A stretch of 64,000 nt of DNA from Dactylorhiza incarnata (GCA_033032865.1 JAWHQI010000024.1:3596001-3660000), one strand, 5' to 3'; counted from the stretch's first letter, positions 1-10,399 are shown. The notes: a model not told the origin generated them from the letters alone. Numbers and translations are program-made.

Positions 1-903
1 TCGGTCCCAACTGCGTCCGGGGTAGAAGAGGGCTGTCACACCTCCCAATGGACCCGTCTTCTCCAGCGATTTACAATCCGGCCACGTCTATTGCGGAGAA
101 CCTCTTCCTTAGCGGTCAAAGTGAGTGTAGGAACCCTTCCTTTAAGCCTTTCGATGATGGAGGAGGCCTAGGGGGTGAAAATCCCCTGAAAACGGCGAAA
201 ACGGCGGACTGAACGGAGCAGAGTTGCGTGATCCTGACCTAATTCGCGAACAGGTCAATAAATAGGCGCTGGATTAAACACTGCGCACGATCATTGGCGC
301 ACGACCAGTGGTCGTGCGCACTGGAATCCTGCGATCGTGCGCACTGCTTGGACAGAACCAGCAAGAGATGAAATTATAAAATAAAATGTTCGCACGACCA
401 GTGGCGCACGACCGTTGATCGTGCGCACTAGCGTCGGTGGTCGTGCGCAATAGGTGAGACAGAACTCATAAAATTACTATTAAGTGCGCACGGACAGTGG
501 CGCACGACCGGTGGTCGTGCGCACTGGAGTTGATGGTCGTGCGCACTGCACCAGACAGAACTCGTAAAAAAGGGGTTAAGTGCGCACGATCAGTGGCGCA
601 CGACCGGTGGTCGTGCGCACTAGAACAAGTGATCGTGCGCAGTGTTCCTGTGCAGAATTGCACCGGAAACACTTGCGCGCCTCCTATTCCAGCACAAACA
701 CAGATCTAGCCACCGAAAGTGGCACTTAACAACATATGAGTACTATGAAAGGAAATAAACACGAAAACACACCAAAGTGGGCCAAAATGTGCACCTAGCA
801 TGGGTTATCAATTATAAACTATAATAAGGCTAAAGTGCGTGATATTGACTAAATAATGGCCCGGATGAGTCCATGAAGGTGTATATAATCAGGACTCATC
901 ACA
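1..903 (-). repeat. 3' LTR (partial) of the young non-autonomous element
   Basis: Positions 1-903 match 6589-7491 at a constant offset of 6588 with one substitution. On the minus strand the LTR begins TGTGATGAGTCC directly after the G-run of the polypurine tract. The rest of the LTR lies outside the window. Confidence 0.95.
283..641. repeat. Array of hyphenated palindromes in the LTR (4 units, 16 arms)
   Basis: Four units starting near 283, 391, 484 and 580 each carry four copies of a 9-10 base arm (gcgcacgacc or gcgcacgatc and their complements), arranged two forward then two reverse. Central arms face each other across 3 bases, for example gcgcacgacc-ggt-ggtcgtgcgc, so each unit can fold into a strong hairpin. 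Spacers contain a repeated gacagaac motif. Similar arms recur inside the element at 4264-4322. Function is unknown. Confidence 0.9.
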
Positions 904-915
904 CCCCCAGACTTA
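904..915 (-). promoter_or_regulatory. Polypurine tract (plus-strand primer) of the young element
   Basis: On the minus strand TAAGTCTGGGGG directly precedes the LTR start TGTGATGAG. This is the usual position of the polypurine tract in plant gypsy-type elements and fixes the element's orientation. Confidence 0.85.
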
Positions 916-2806
916 ACTGTTTGCGCGTCCCGAGCAAACGAATCCGGCGGAAGTTGAAAAAGATAATTAAAATAGCGAATTACGCAGGGGAGTACAGTGC
1001 GAAGTAACATATGCATGCGAGTAGGAATTCTAGTAGAAGAAGATTCTAGCTATGCTAACTAATTTACGTAAGTACTAAAGCGTAATCAAAGATTTAATTG
1101 TACTCAGTGGGTGAATTATGAAGAATTTGACGATCATGCCCGGTATGAAAGTGACGAGACGCTGAGGCGGGTGTTGCAAAAGATCGGGACTTAGGAATAA
1201 CTCCGCTGAAATCCATCAACGTCGTGAACCATACGCTTGCCCGGTCACACTCTCTCCACGGCGCTAGCAAACTCGCAAGTCAAATCAGTAGGACTTATAG
1301 GATTAAAACGGGGCTTAGGTTACGGAATGATATGCAAAGATAAACATGACGGCTACGCAACCCAAATGAGCCAACGGCACACTGCACCTTACAAAACCAA
1401 ACAACTATGCTCGTGTGACACACCCCCAGACTTATCATGAAAACCAGGTGTGCACACAGCCTACTTTACAAATACCAACAGATTTTTCTCTTTAGCTTGG
1501 GAGGATTATTTTCAGGATACTCTTCTTTTTTTTTTCTTTTATATATTTTTCTTCTTTCAAGCAACCTCCAGTTGGTTCAAAATCAGCGGAAAGACATTAT
1601 TTTCTCTTCAAAACACAATGATACCACACACCACACAAGTTGGAAATTATGAGCACAGTTAAAACATTTTTTTTTTGTTGCGGGCGTAGGATAGGCTTCA
1701 GGCTTTGGTGGATGAGGAGGAGCTGAACATAAAAATGGTAGGCACAAATTTGGCTTGCAAAGGTGAATGAAAGGGGAATGGAATAGCAAAGCTCAAACTA
1801 GCCAAATGGTGGCCTACATCATGCTTGACTCAACAAGTAGCTCTCACCCATGCTTCAAGAGTCGCTTGGGGCAAGTTCTTAGCCCACGAGAAAGATAAAC
1901 CTTCCTCCCGACTCGAGCAACACACGTTTAGCGACCGCACACACACAACACCGGGTTATCATCAATTTCATTCGAATTCACCACTTGAGTACATTAAATC
2001 TAAATTTACGCAGAGATACTACACATAAATTAAATGCATAAAGAAAATCTAATTCTACTCAGGTTCTACTATAGCATGCGAAGCGACTAGAACACTACAT
2101 GAGTCGACACCGCGCTCCAAATAATAATTCCTGTGTTAATAGCCTATTTCACATTCCAACCAAACTAGTTTAAACGGAACAACACAAAAGAAAGCACGCA
2201 CTCAAGTGGGTGAAGTGGTGTGTGAAGATGAACGAAACTAAATAACTGAAATTAAAATACTTCTAGTATGCAAATGAGATGAGCATGTGCAGTGGGTGAC
2301 AAAGAAACGGCTCTCCCCCAGACTTAATCAAAACCATACAACATAATGATATGACAGTGAAAATCAAAATTGAAAGCAAGGGAAGAAGTTACCCAATGCT
2401 CAGCACGTGAGCATACCAGAAGAATGGCGTTTAAAATCAAAAATAGTCCGCAACATCCGCCATCTCAAGGAACCAAGGCCACCTGAAAATTAGATACTAG
2501 AACAACAAAAATAGTAAAAACTGGATTAAAACAAGTGAGAGCACAACAAATCAAGAAATCTGGGTTATCACCCATGGGCTAAACCTATTCCTGCAATTAA
2601 TATTGACCACTCGCACACAAAATAAGGGAACAGAAAAAGCTGAATAAATAAAACTATGCCCAGAGGAGCATTCCATAAACAAAATGTTATTATTACAAAC
2701 ATAACAAGAGCAAGAGTTCAAATGTCTTGACAAAAGACCTAAAAAAAAAACAACAAGGGAAAAACAGACAACATAGCCAAGAATAGCTCGCATGCGGGGG
2801 AAAAGA
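916..2806 (-). other. Long 3' non-coding region with two extra PPT-like motifs
   Basis: About 1.9 kb separates the stop of the 422-codon ORF from the polypurine tract. I see no convincing coding sequence on either strand. The polypurine core TAAGTCTGGGGG is repeated exactly at 1423-1434 and 2315-2326, about 520 and 1410 bp inside the functional copy. The region also has A/T runs, such as the T-rich stretch 1525-1550. Long 3' non-coding tails are known in Tat/Ogre and Athila relatives. Confidence 0.7.
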
Positions 2807-4075
2807 TCACTCGTCGTCGCTATCGCTGTCAATAACCACAACAGGCGGCGACCGGCGGGAAAATGAAGCGGCACGACCCGGAGGTGGAGGAATATTTAGT
2901 CCGCCCCGCAGCGCTTGCTGATAAACGAAGTCCGTGAGCCAGTACTGGTTTGCCTCCAGATCGGAGAGGCGTCGATCAAAACTGGGCACTTCCGGTGCTC
3001 TTGAAGAACTGCCTTCCTCCTTGGCTCTCCGCCCATGCTGAGATGAATGACTCCGCGGCTGCGGAAGAACTACCTCACGGTGAGTATTCGGCGGCTCAGC
3101 CGGCTCTCCCTGCTCCTCGTCACCCTGCCTCTCCCTAGGCGTATCTCCAGGCATCACAACCACAAAACGTTTGCTATTCTTCTTCCCCACGACCCGCAAC
3201 AAGTGGAAACTCACCATGGTGGCCCGCGTGATAGAGGAGGGTGCAGTCACCTGCACCATCGGAGGCAGATGACTCCAAACCCCCAAGCTTTTGGCAATGC
3301 GGGTGATGTAGTAAGCACCGCCAATGGCACCAGTGAGACCGTAGGTGGCCTCGTGGTGGAAGAAGAAAGCCAACATGTAGCCGAGATGCAAAGGTTGCCG
3401 AAATTCCATACTATAGAGGGCGATAAGATCTTGCCACCCCACTACATTCTGACTAAGCGCACGGGCAACAAGAGAATGGCTGAGGACGTGCTGCAGGTAA
3501 CGGAGAGCAGGCGCGACGATCCATGTGGATTTGCTTTTTCTGGCCACATATTCCTCATCACGACCCGTGAGGGCACACCACGCGGCACGCGGAGTAACCC
3601 CATCAGGGAAGGAGACGTCCAAGTCCAGAAACGGGATCGTCGCGGCCTCGGCTTCGGTGTAGAATCCAGCGCACACCGCCAACTCGGATAAAGAGAGAGT
3701 GAAAACCTTGCCCAAAATCCGAAAAGAACACTTTCCCGGACGTTGACCGGAGGGCAAAACTTCCCACTCAAATGTAGAAAGAAATTCCAAGGTGAGCTCC
3801 CGGTAGCCGAGATCATCGCACCCGAGCACCCCACTCCAATGATCGAAAGAATAACGTTGGAGGACGGCCGCCCCCAACTCCCCATTGTCGCCGATAGAGT
3901 TCAATTCGTTCCAATCCACTAGACGTTGCGATAGGAACGGCTTCTCCTTGAGAGAATTGAATCGCCTTGTGTGCGAATCTTTGGAAAAGATAGCCATCCT
4001 AGCAAGGATCTGAGCGGGAGAGGCGGAAGTGCGGCCGGAGCGTTGGTAGACATTTTGGCGATCCCTAGAGCTCAT
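2807..4075 (-). CDS. Athila ORF1-like / putative plant transposon protein
   Basis: This is a 422-codon intact ORF in the downstream half of the non-autonomous element. The N-terminal ~35 residues are basic and Ser/Gln-rich. Residues ~45-270 form a globular region with the pattern RLVDWNELN, YRELTLEFLSTFEW, then FRILGKVFTLSLSELAVCAGF, which I recognise as the kind of domain found in Athila ORF1 / 'putative plant transposon protein' families. The C-terminal third is low-complexity (Pro/Glu/Arg) and ends in an acidic Ser-Asp-Glu tail. No enzymatic motif is visible. In Athila-type elements this protein is encoded beside gag-pol and its role is unresolved. The ATG at 4075 is the first in frame and lies ~190 bp below a palindromic motif cluster. 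The ORF being open fits the element's youth. Gag-like or env-position identity cannot be decided from sequence. Confidence 0.7.
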   Translation of the reverse strand: MSSRDRQNVYQRSGRTSASPAQILARMAIFSKDSHTRRFNSLKEKPFLSQRLVDWNELNSIGDNGELGAAVLQRYSFDHWSGVLGCDDLGYRELTLEFLSTFEWEVLPSGQRPGKCSFRILGKVFTLSLSELAVCAGFYTEAEAATIPFLDLDVSFPDGVTPRAAWCALTGRDEEYVARKSKSTWIVAPALRYLQHVLSHSLVARALSQNVVGWQDLIALYSMEFRQPLHLGYMLAFFFHHEATYGLTGAIGGAYYITRIAKSLGVWSHLPPMVQVTAPSSITRATMVSFHLLRVVGKKNSKRFVVVMPGDTPRERQGDEEQGEPAEPPNTHREVVLPQPRSHSSQHGRRAKEEGSSSRAPEVPSFDRRLSDLEANQYWLTDFVYQQALRGGLNIPPPPGRAASFSRRSPPVVVIDSDSDDE

Positions 4076-4263
4076 GGCGGAAGGAGGGCAAAGGAGAGCA
4101 AAGAAAGGAAGAGGAAGGAAATGGACTCACCGGAAGGAAGGGAAGGAGGCGCACGATCGGCGGCGAAGGGGAAGAACGGCGCACGGGCGATCGCGAAGAA
4201 GAACCCTAGGTCGTGCGTGAAAGGCTCGGGCGGACGGGTTTTTATAAAAAAAAAATCTGGACC

Positions 4264-4322
4264 GATCGCACGACCAGTGATCGTGCGCGATAAGTAGTGC
4301 GCACGACTAGTGATCGTGCGCA
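4264..4322. repeat. Internal copy of the palindromic arm cluster, upstream of the 422-codon ORF
   Basis: Four arms of the same family as in the LTRs (cgcacgacc, gatcgtgcgc, gtgcgcacgac, gatcgtgcgc) lie in the leader between the two ORFs, about 190-250 bp before the ATG at 4075 on the minus strand. Degenerate single arms occur at about 4150-4215. The arrangement here alternates forward and reverse arms. Confidence 0.8.
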
Positions 4323-4530
4323 ATAGGAATTTTTTCAGCGGCCAAAATTTTTAGTGAAAACGCCAATCACCGTGCAGTTTACGCACAAACAAGAGTCAGC
4401 ACACGCAGCGAGACATTCATAGCCTTAACAAGAACTCAACTAATTCAACAAAATAAAGTTTCAGGAAAAATAAGGATAACTACTGGGGTTAATGTCATCC
4501 CAGCACGACTTATTCGAATATATAAAAGTT

Positions 4531-5763
4531 CTAGCTAATGGGTTTATGGAAAGAAAAGTGCACAGGTAACTGTTCTAATATGCGCATCGGTAGCGGGTAC
4601 CGATACGGAGACAGAACAGTCACCCCTCTACCTAAATAATAATACCTGCTAAACACAAGTAGAGGGAAAAGAAAGTAAGAAGAGGAGGAGGCCTGGTCCT
4701 CACTCATCTCACCAAAACTATCCTTGCACAGCAAGGTATCGTCCACAGCAGGTCCGCAGGAGGAGAAGGCAATGAGTGAGGCTTCCTCTATGGAGGAAGG
4801 ATCAACCTCCTCACATGAAAGGATACACTCATCATTGACTTGAGCACAAAGCTCCAAGTCCTCCTGGGGCACCTGTACGGACTCAACCTGCACAGGCTCG
4901 AATGAAGAAGGGGGATCAAGAACTAAAGAAGACGAAGGACATAAATAAACATCAATCGGGGGAGTGGTCACGGTCTCACTCCCATCAGGTTGGGGAAGTA
5001 AAATAATGCTAGCATTGTCATCAATGCTACAAGAGTCGGTGGGATCAACGGTGGCCAGGCTTAGGATTTGGACTTCCTCCACCGGTGTTGAGGAAAACTC
5101 CTCTTCACCTAGAAGGTTGTCCTCCTCCATAGGAATAGGCACAACACTAAGATCAACCGCCTCCTCTTGTGACACCTCATCGACAATGTCGTCGGAGACG
5201 AGCGTAGTATGCACAACAGCGGGAAGAATCGGTTCCACAAGAAGTGGTGGATGCACTGGGAGAATAGATTCAGCAATGTCGGTGCCCAAATCAGCCACAC
5301 ATCTGGTGACTGTGTCAACGCCATACCCTTCAAGATGTGAAGGTGGCAAAGACACAAAACCGGATGTTGAAGGTGTGCCGCAAGAGTTAGGAGTTGGGAC
5401 GATCCGGATATCCGGCTCGTCATCCTCATCCAATTGGCGACGAAAAGCAGCACAATCCTTCAGGGCATGATCTGTGCTCCGACAAAACTGGCACTGCCTA
5501 GCGGGCTTCTTTGGCACAGCGGGGGCTGGAGCCGAAAAGAAGTACGACGGTAAAGGCTCAGCAGAGTAGCCATAAGACTTACGCGCACCATAAGAGGTAC
5601 CAGACGAAGTCGGTGCTCCATATGCTGGGCGAGAAGAATTATGCCTACTATTCTCCGTAGGGCATTCATCACTAGAGTGGGAGGTAGCTCCACACCAACG
5701 GCAACGGAAATTGAATTGTGCCCACATAATGTGAAGATAAAACGCTTCAAACAAAATGTGCAA
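4531..5763 (-). CDS. Gag-like protein with two CCHC zinc knuckles
   Basis: This 410-codon intact ORF starts 152 bp after the primer-binding site, the normal place for gag. Two retroviral-type zinc knuckles of the CX2CX4HX4C pattern are visible: CRWCGATSHSSDEC at residues 21-34 and CQFCRSTDHALKDC at 91-104, separated by a Ser/Tyr/Gly-rich linker. The remaining ~300 residues are strongly acidic, rich in Val/Pro/Ser, with a short hydrophobic Phe/Tyr/Leu patch near residue 365. I see no capsid-like region before the knuckles and no aspartic protease DSG/DTG motif. An internal Met at residue 13 is an alternative start that still keeps both knuckles. The likely role is nucleic-acid binding during packaging of the element RNA, by family analogy. 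An acidic tail after the knuckles is unusual for gag. Confidence 0.65.
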   Translation of the reverse strand: MHILFEAFYLHIMWAQFNFRCRWCGATSHSSDECPTENSRHNSSRPAYGAPTSSGTSYGARKSYGYSAEPLPSYFFSAPAPAVPKKPARQCQFCRSTDHALKDCAAFRRQLDEDDEPDIRIVPTPNSCGTPSTSGFVSLPPSHLEGYGVDTVTRCVADLGTDIAESILPVHPPLLVEPILPAVVHTTLVSDDIVDEVSQEEAVDLSVVPIPMEEDNLLGEEEFSSTPVEEVQILSLATVDPTDSCSIDDNASIILLPQPDGSETVTTPPIDVYLCPSSSLVLDPPSSFEPVQVESVQVPQEDLELCAQVNDECILSCEEVDPSSIEEASLIAFSSCGPAVDDTLLCKDSFGEMSEDQASSSSYFLFPLLVFSRYYYLGRGVTVLSPYRYPLPMRILEQLPVHFSFHKPIS

Positions 5764-5914
5764 AATACTTCACCTAACAAAAATTACTAAAGCAACCTGA
5801 TAAAATCAAGAAAAAGGAGTAAAAAGACAGAAATAAAAATAAAAGATGCAATTTACAAATGAAAAGGGCTTCTCTCTCAGATTCTCCCTCTCCAGAAAAC
5901 TCACACGACTGTGT

Positions 5915-5932
5915 TCCCCGGCAACGGCGCCA
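5915..5932 (-). promoter_or_regulatory. Primer-binding site (TGGCGCCGTTGCCGGGGA)
   Basis: The minus-strand sequence matches the PBS common in plant Athila/Tat/RIRE2-type gypsy elements (tRNA-Asp type by established usage). It lies 6 bases inside the LTR edge at 5939. With the polypurine tract it defines both element ends. Confidence 0.9.
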
Positions 5933-5938
5933 AAAACT

Positions 5939-7491
5939 TGATGGCGCAAATCTCACACACCGCTATAGGCGGTAGCTCGACTGCGGCACGAAACGGCAGT
6001 GTACCGATCGTTCAAGTAATATAAAACGAGGAGTAATCCCCGAGTATCGAATCTCTCAAGGAACACAGTAAGGTGGAGTTTATTATCGAGGAAGGACTTG
6101 AGATTGAAGTCCTGCGAAAGGCGGAATGCGAATGAAAGGGCTTTGGGGGTTTGTGAATACTTAAAATAAATATTACCACTACTCCTATGCAATGCTGCTA
6201 TGCAATGCTTCGATTGGTGAGATGGAGACTAGGCAGGCCTTGAGCGCGCTGCGTCGAAGGAGCGGATGGACGAGAAGGCAAGCGGAGTGAGGGTCGCGAG
6301 CACCTCTTCGTCAAGCACGCCACTAGCAATTGCTAGTGCGGCACCGATCGTGGCGGTGGAATGGAAAATGAAATAAAGCGCACCTCAATGACACAAATGA
6401 ACAAAATAATTTCATAAACATGAAATAAGCAATATTAGGCATGATTCATAGTGTTCATCATCAAGATAAAGAGAATACATCACACATAACCACAAAAATA
6501 GAGGAAAAAGGCAAGAGATACGACCGAATCTGGAGTCTCGTTGTAGATTTACGGTAGGAAGCACCGGGTTGTCAATCCGCGTCCTAGCTCGGTCCCAACT
6601 GCGTCCGGGGTAGAAGAGGGCTGTCACACCTCCCAATGGACCCGTCTTCTCCAGCGATTTACAATCCGGCCACGTCTATTGCGGAGAACCTCTTCCTTAG
6701 CGGTCAAAGTGAGTGTAGGAACCCTTCCTTTAAGCCTTTCGATGATGGAGGAGGCCTAGGGGGTGAAAATCCCCTGAAAACGGCGAAAACGGCGGACTGA
6801 ACGGAGCAGAGTTGCGTGATCCCGACCTAATTCGCGAACAGGTCAATAAATAGGCGCTGGATTAAACACTGCGCACGATCATTGGCGCACGACCAGTGGT
6901 CGTGCGCACTGGAATCCTGCGATCGTGCGCACTGCTTGGACAGAACCAGCAAGAGATGAAATTATAAAATAAAATGTTCGCACGACCAGTGGCGCACGAC
7001 CGTTGATCGTGCGCACTAGCGTCGGTGGTCGTGCGCAATAGGTGAGACAGAACTCATAAAATTACTATTAAGTGCGCACGGACAGTGGCGCACGACCGGT
7101 GGTCGTGCGCACTGGAGTTGATGGTCGTGCGCACTGCACCAGACAGAACTCGTAAAAAAGGGGTTAAGTGCGCACGATCAGTGGCGCACGACCGGTGGTC
7201 GTGCGCACTAGAACAAGTGATCGTGCGCAGTGTTCCTGTGCAGAATTGCACCGGAAACACTTGCGCGCCTCCTATTCCAGCACAAACACAGATCTAGCCA
7301 CCGAAAGTGGCACTTAACAACATATGAGTACTATGAAAGGAAATAAACACGAAAACACACCAAAGTGGGCCAAAATGTGCACCTAGCATGGGTTATCAAT
7401 TATAAACTATAATAAGGCTAAAGTGCGTGATATTGACTAAATAATGGCCCGGATGAGTCCATGAAGGTGTATATAATCAGGACTCATCACA
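5939..7491 (-). repeat. 5' LTR (1553 bp) of the young non-autonomous element
   Basis: On the minus strand the LTR starts TGTGATGAGTCC at 7491 and ends GCGCCATCA at 5939, just before the PBS. Its outer 903 bp are duplicated at 1-903. It contains the palindrome array at 6871-7229. The candidate 5-bp target duplication is tgtac (7492-7496), but its partner is outside the window. Confidence 0.9.
6871..7229. repeat. Palindrome array in the 5' LTR (second copy)
   Basis: This is identical to the array at 283-641 (offset 6588): four ~60-bp units, 93-108 bp apart, each with four gcgcacgacc-type arms in forward-forward-reverse-reverse order. Confidence 0.9.
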
Positions 7492-9902
7492 TGTACAAAG
7501 CCAATTGGTCCCAAATTTATACCAGAGTCTTATAGTGACCTACACTACCATCTATCAAATTTAGGGTCACTTGGTGTTGCTTAGCATGTATACTACAAAT
7601 ACATGATTTATCAAATTATTATAAAAACTATGGGAAGATGTTTCCCAAAATTTATGATTTTTTGGACAGAGGGTAAAAATAGATAATATATATTTATGGT
7701 TAAAATTTCAGCCATATTCACTCATTAATTGGAGAGAAACTCAAAATACTCTGTGTTATAAACACGTCATTTCATATGCTAGGCAAAACTTGCATGTTGA
7801 AAATATCAACTCGCATAGCTCCAAATGGTCCAAAATTTTGTACATGGACTTTTATTGTCCTAATTGACCTTTCAGAGAAGATTTGATGGATTTTGAGTTC
7901 ATAAAACTCAAAAATCAACACATGCATTGATTATTAAATATTTTCTAAAATTATAGAAAAATGTTGTCCAAAAATTCTCATTTTTGGACAGGAGGTGTAC
8001 CTAGAGTACATGAATGCATGTACAAAATTTCAACCTCACGTCATTAACCATTTAAAAGTTATTCAAATAATATGGGTTGTCCCCTCCTAGGGACCAGTCC
8101 CACTAAAACTGCCCTACATGGAGCTATAGTGCACCAAATCAAGTGATTCAATGTTCATTAGGAAGGTAAGACAAATGGCTACAAATTTTATGTTGATCAC
8201 TTAAGATGAATCTGACTGGATCATGCCTAAACAATGGCTTGAACATGACTGGGTAGAAAGGCAGTGGGCTGCACTTAGCTGATTTGCACAAATCTTGAAG
8301 CAGGTCTGATTGCTCCTGGTCATCTTCAACCTCCAGCCAATGGTTGTGATGTGCCCGACCTGGAGCTCATATTTTGGCCTTCCTACAGCAACCCAAGCAC
8401 CTACATGACCAATCAACCCCACCACCTCTTTCCTCTCGGCAAGGGCCATCGATGGGTGGTGGTCCGACGACTTGGGGTGGCCGGAGTGGTGTTTTCCGAC
8501 GAGATTTATAGATCTGAAATCACTATGGATTCCCAATGGAATCAAGCTCAATTGAGCTCAATTCTCTTCCTAATTGATCTAAGAAGCTAGCACAAAAGGA
8601 GGGGAGGAGAAACCAGACTTTAATGGTGCTTGTCGTTGGGTATTCCTCCTGCCGGCCTTGGATTTCGCTTTCTCCAACGAGCTTGCTCAAAACCTCAATC
8701 CTCCACCATTTGCAGTGATCCAAGGATCGATTTCATATCCTCTCCACCTTCTGAAGCTAATGGTGAAATCTATTTGGGCTGAGGGTGGCTTAATTCATGA
8801 CAGCCATTAAGGTGATTTCGGCCAAGCATAGGATGCTCCTCCTTGATGTCATTTGTCATCTCCCCGGATCCAAAATGACAAGGAATTAACTGAGAGACTC
8901 ATTTAGGGGCTTGGGAAGAGGAGAGGAGGGACATGTGGCTTCCAATCCATGATTTCCTCCTTTGTCCTCTCTTGAATTTGGGGAAAGTACAAATTGCCCC
9001 CATGCATGTCTCCCCCTTTTAAATTTAGAGGGCAAGGGTTGTAAATTGGTCATTGGGCTGCATAATGGGACTTGGTTCAAGGCCTTAGCCCATTGAAATA
9101 GGCTTGTGCTTTTTAATTTCTTCTTTAGGGCTCAACTTTGACCAAGGTTGACTTTGGGATTGATTTGGTCAATTTGATGGGTTGACTGGTCCAATGTGTT
9201 GGTCTTGAGTCCTTTGACACCACCCAATGTTGATTGGTTCATGGTGATGTTCTAATTGGACCAATTTAGCCAATTGGTGTGATTTTGACCAAAATTGAGG
9301 GAAAATAAACTTTGGTCAAATTGAGCCAATTGATAACCACTTGATGGGTCTTTTAGGTCAATTGGGTCCCCTATGATGTTATAAGACTAGGGGTGAAGTC
9401 AATTTCATGTTTTGGGGGTTAATTAGACCTGTTGGTGAAGGATTGACTTATGTTGATCTTAAGGGTACTTTGGTCAATTTGGGTCAATTGGAGACTCCAT
9501 GATAAGGCGTTTAGGTTCATTGCACCCCAATTAGGGTTTGTAATACAGTGGTGGGGTCAATTTGATCATATGACGTCTAATTAACCCAATTTGAGATGAA
9601 TTGACTTATATTAACCTATTTTAACCTAAAGTTGACTTGGTCAAATTAGCAAAATTGGTGACCCTATCATGGGGCTTTTGAGTCACTTGGGTCTCTCTTA
9701 GGGTTAGGGACCTATTGGTAAGCTCAATTTGAGTTGGTGAGTCCAATTTGAAGTAAATTGGTTAATGCTGACCTCTGCACTATTGGGGTGCTTATAGTAA
9801 TTTTCCTAAGTCCAAGTTGACATAGGGTTATTCCATGACCTCTACTCACAACTTCAACCCTAACCCCAAACCAAGGGGTTTAGAAGGAATAGGGATGTTA
9901 CA
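7492..9902 (-). mobile_element. Diverged, truncated LTR of the LARD-like family (inverted)
   Basis: The reverse complement starts TGTAACATCCC at 9902 and aligns with the 12334 LTR start: both have a CCCCTTGG segment, GTTGTGAGTAGAG, then GGAAAATT-CTATAAGCACC. It continues with the same GGTCAAATTGACCAA-rich tract. The left part (8100-8200) resembles the ~188-bp tandem unit of the LARD interior. It is interrupted at 7491 by the young element and its other half is not in the window. It has no coding function. The four ORFs of 64-116 codons here show no family motif. Confidence 0.75.
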
Positions 9903-10399
9903 CAAGAAGTCTCTTTTATGCATGAGCAGGAAGTCAATTTGAGTACTTATAAGTGATTTCTCTTGAATTTGACTTTGTGGTTTTTATCCAGGATGGGAGG
10001 ATTCTCAAGAAATTTAGTAATGAGGACATTCAAAAAATTTCATTCAAAGACTTGAAAATGATTAAAAATAAGAATGTTGACTTCAGATGTTGGTTTTGAA
10101 CTCAAATATTTTGTGCAACTGACTGTTTAACATATTTATTTCTATCACTAATGTTTTTTTTACATTGTTTGGATATTGAAATGACCTATTCATTGATACT
10201 TGGTTTGTAAATAACAATTTGATGTGTACATAGTGAGACTATGATGTACATGGTGATATTGAGTTGTACATAGTCGTTGGCTGTCCATACCATTTATGGT
10301 GTGTCCATAACATCACTTTATTTTTAAGTGTTTTTTTACTGTTTATATGCACCCCAAAACAAAACCAGCATGCCCTAGCTTTGTGCGTCCCGCTCCTCT
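9903..10399. other. No recognisable gene
   Basis: AT-rich sequence. A 35-codon open stretch following a tttttatccag acceptor-like site (from about 9992) ends in TGA near 10101 and is not recognised. It could be a relic of the MULE further right. Confidence 0.4.

Larger units (their letters stand above)
1..7491 (-). mobile_element. Young non-autonomous Athila/Tat-like LTR retrotransposon (3' LTR truncated by window)
   Basis: Read on the minus strand the element runs 5' LTR (7491-5939), primer-binding site (5932-5915), a zinc-knuckle ORF, an Athila-ORF1-like ORF, polypurine tract (915-904) and 3' LTR (903 to beyond base 1). The LTR copies align without gaps over 903 bp with one difference seen (t at 235, c at 6823), so the insertion is very recent. 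No protease, reverse transcriptase, RNase H or integrase motif is visible, so it must borrow them. The full element would be about 8.1 kb. The PBS type and the ORF resemble Athila/Tat relatives, but the lineage is inferred from motifs only. It sits inside an older LARD-type LTR (from 7492). Confidence 0.85.

Noticed and set aside
283..641. CRISPR-like array of spaced palindromic repeats
   Set aside because: The repeats are paired arms with related spacers inside a plant LTR and there are no cas genes. The setting is a eukaryotic retroelement.
466..709. Small ORFs on both strands of the LTR with a repeated AHDHRSCAT pattern
   Set aside because: They are translations of the palindrome array, duplicated in both LTRs. 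The repeat explains the pattern and no protein family fits.
2950..3691. 214-codon and shorter forward ORFs inside the Athila-like ORF
   Set aside because: They are antisense shadows of the reverse ORF and lack any motif.
9992..10101. Terminal exon of a host gene after a tttttatccag acceptor
   Set aside because: Only ~35 codons, no recognised family, no partner exon found. Kept as a remark only.
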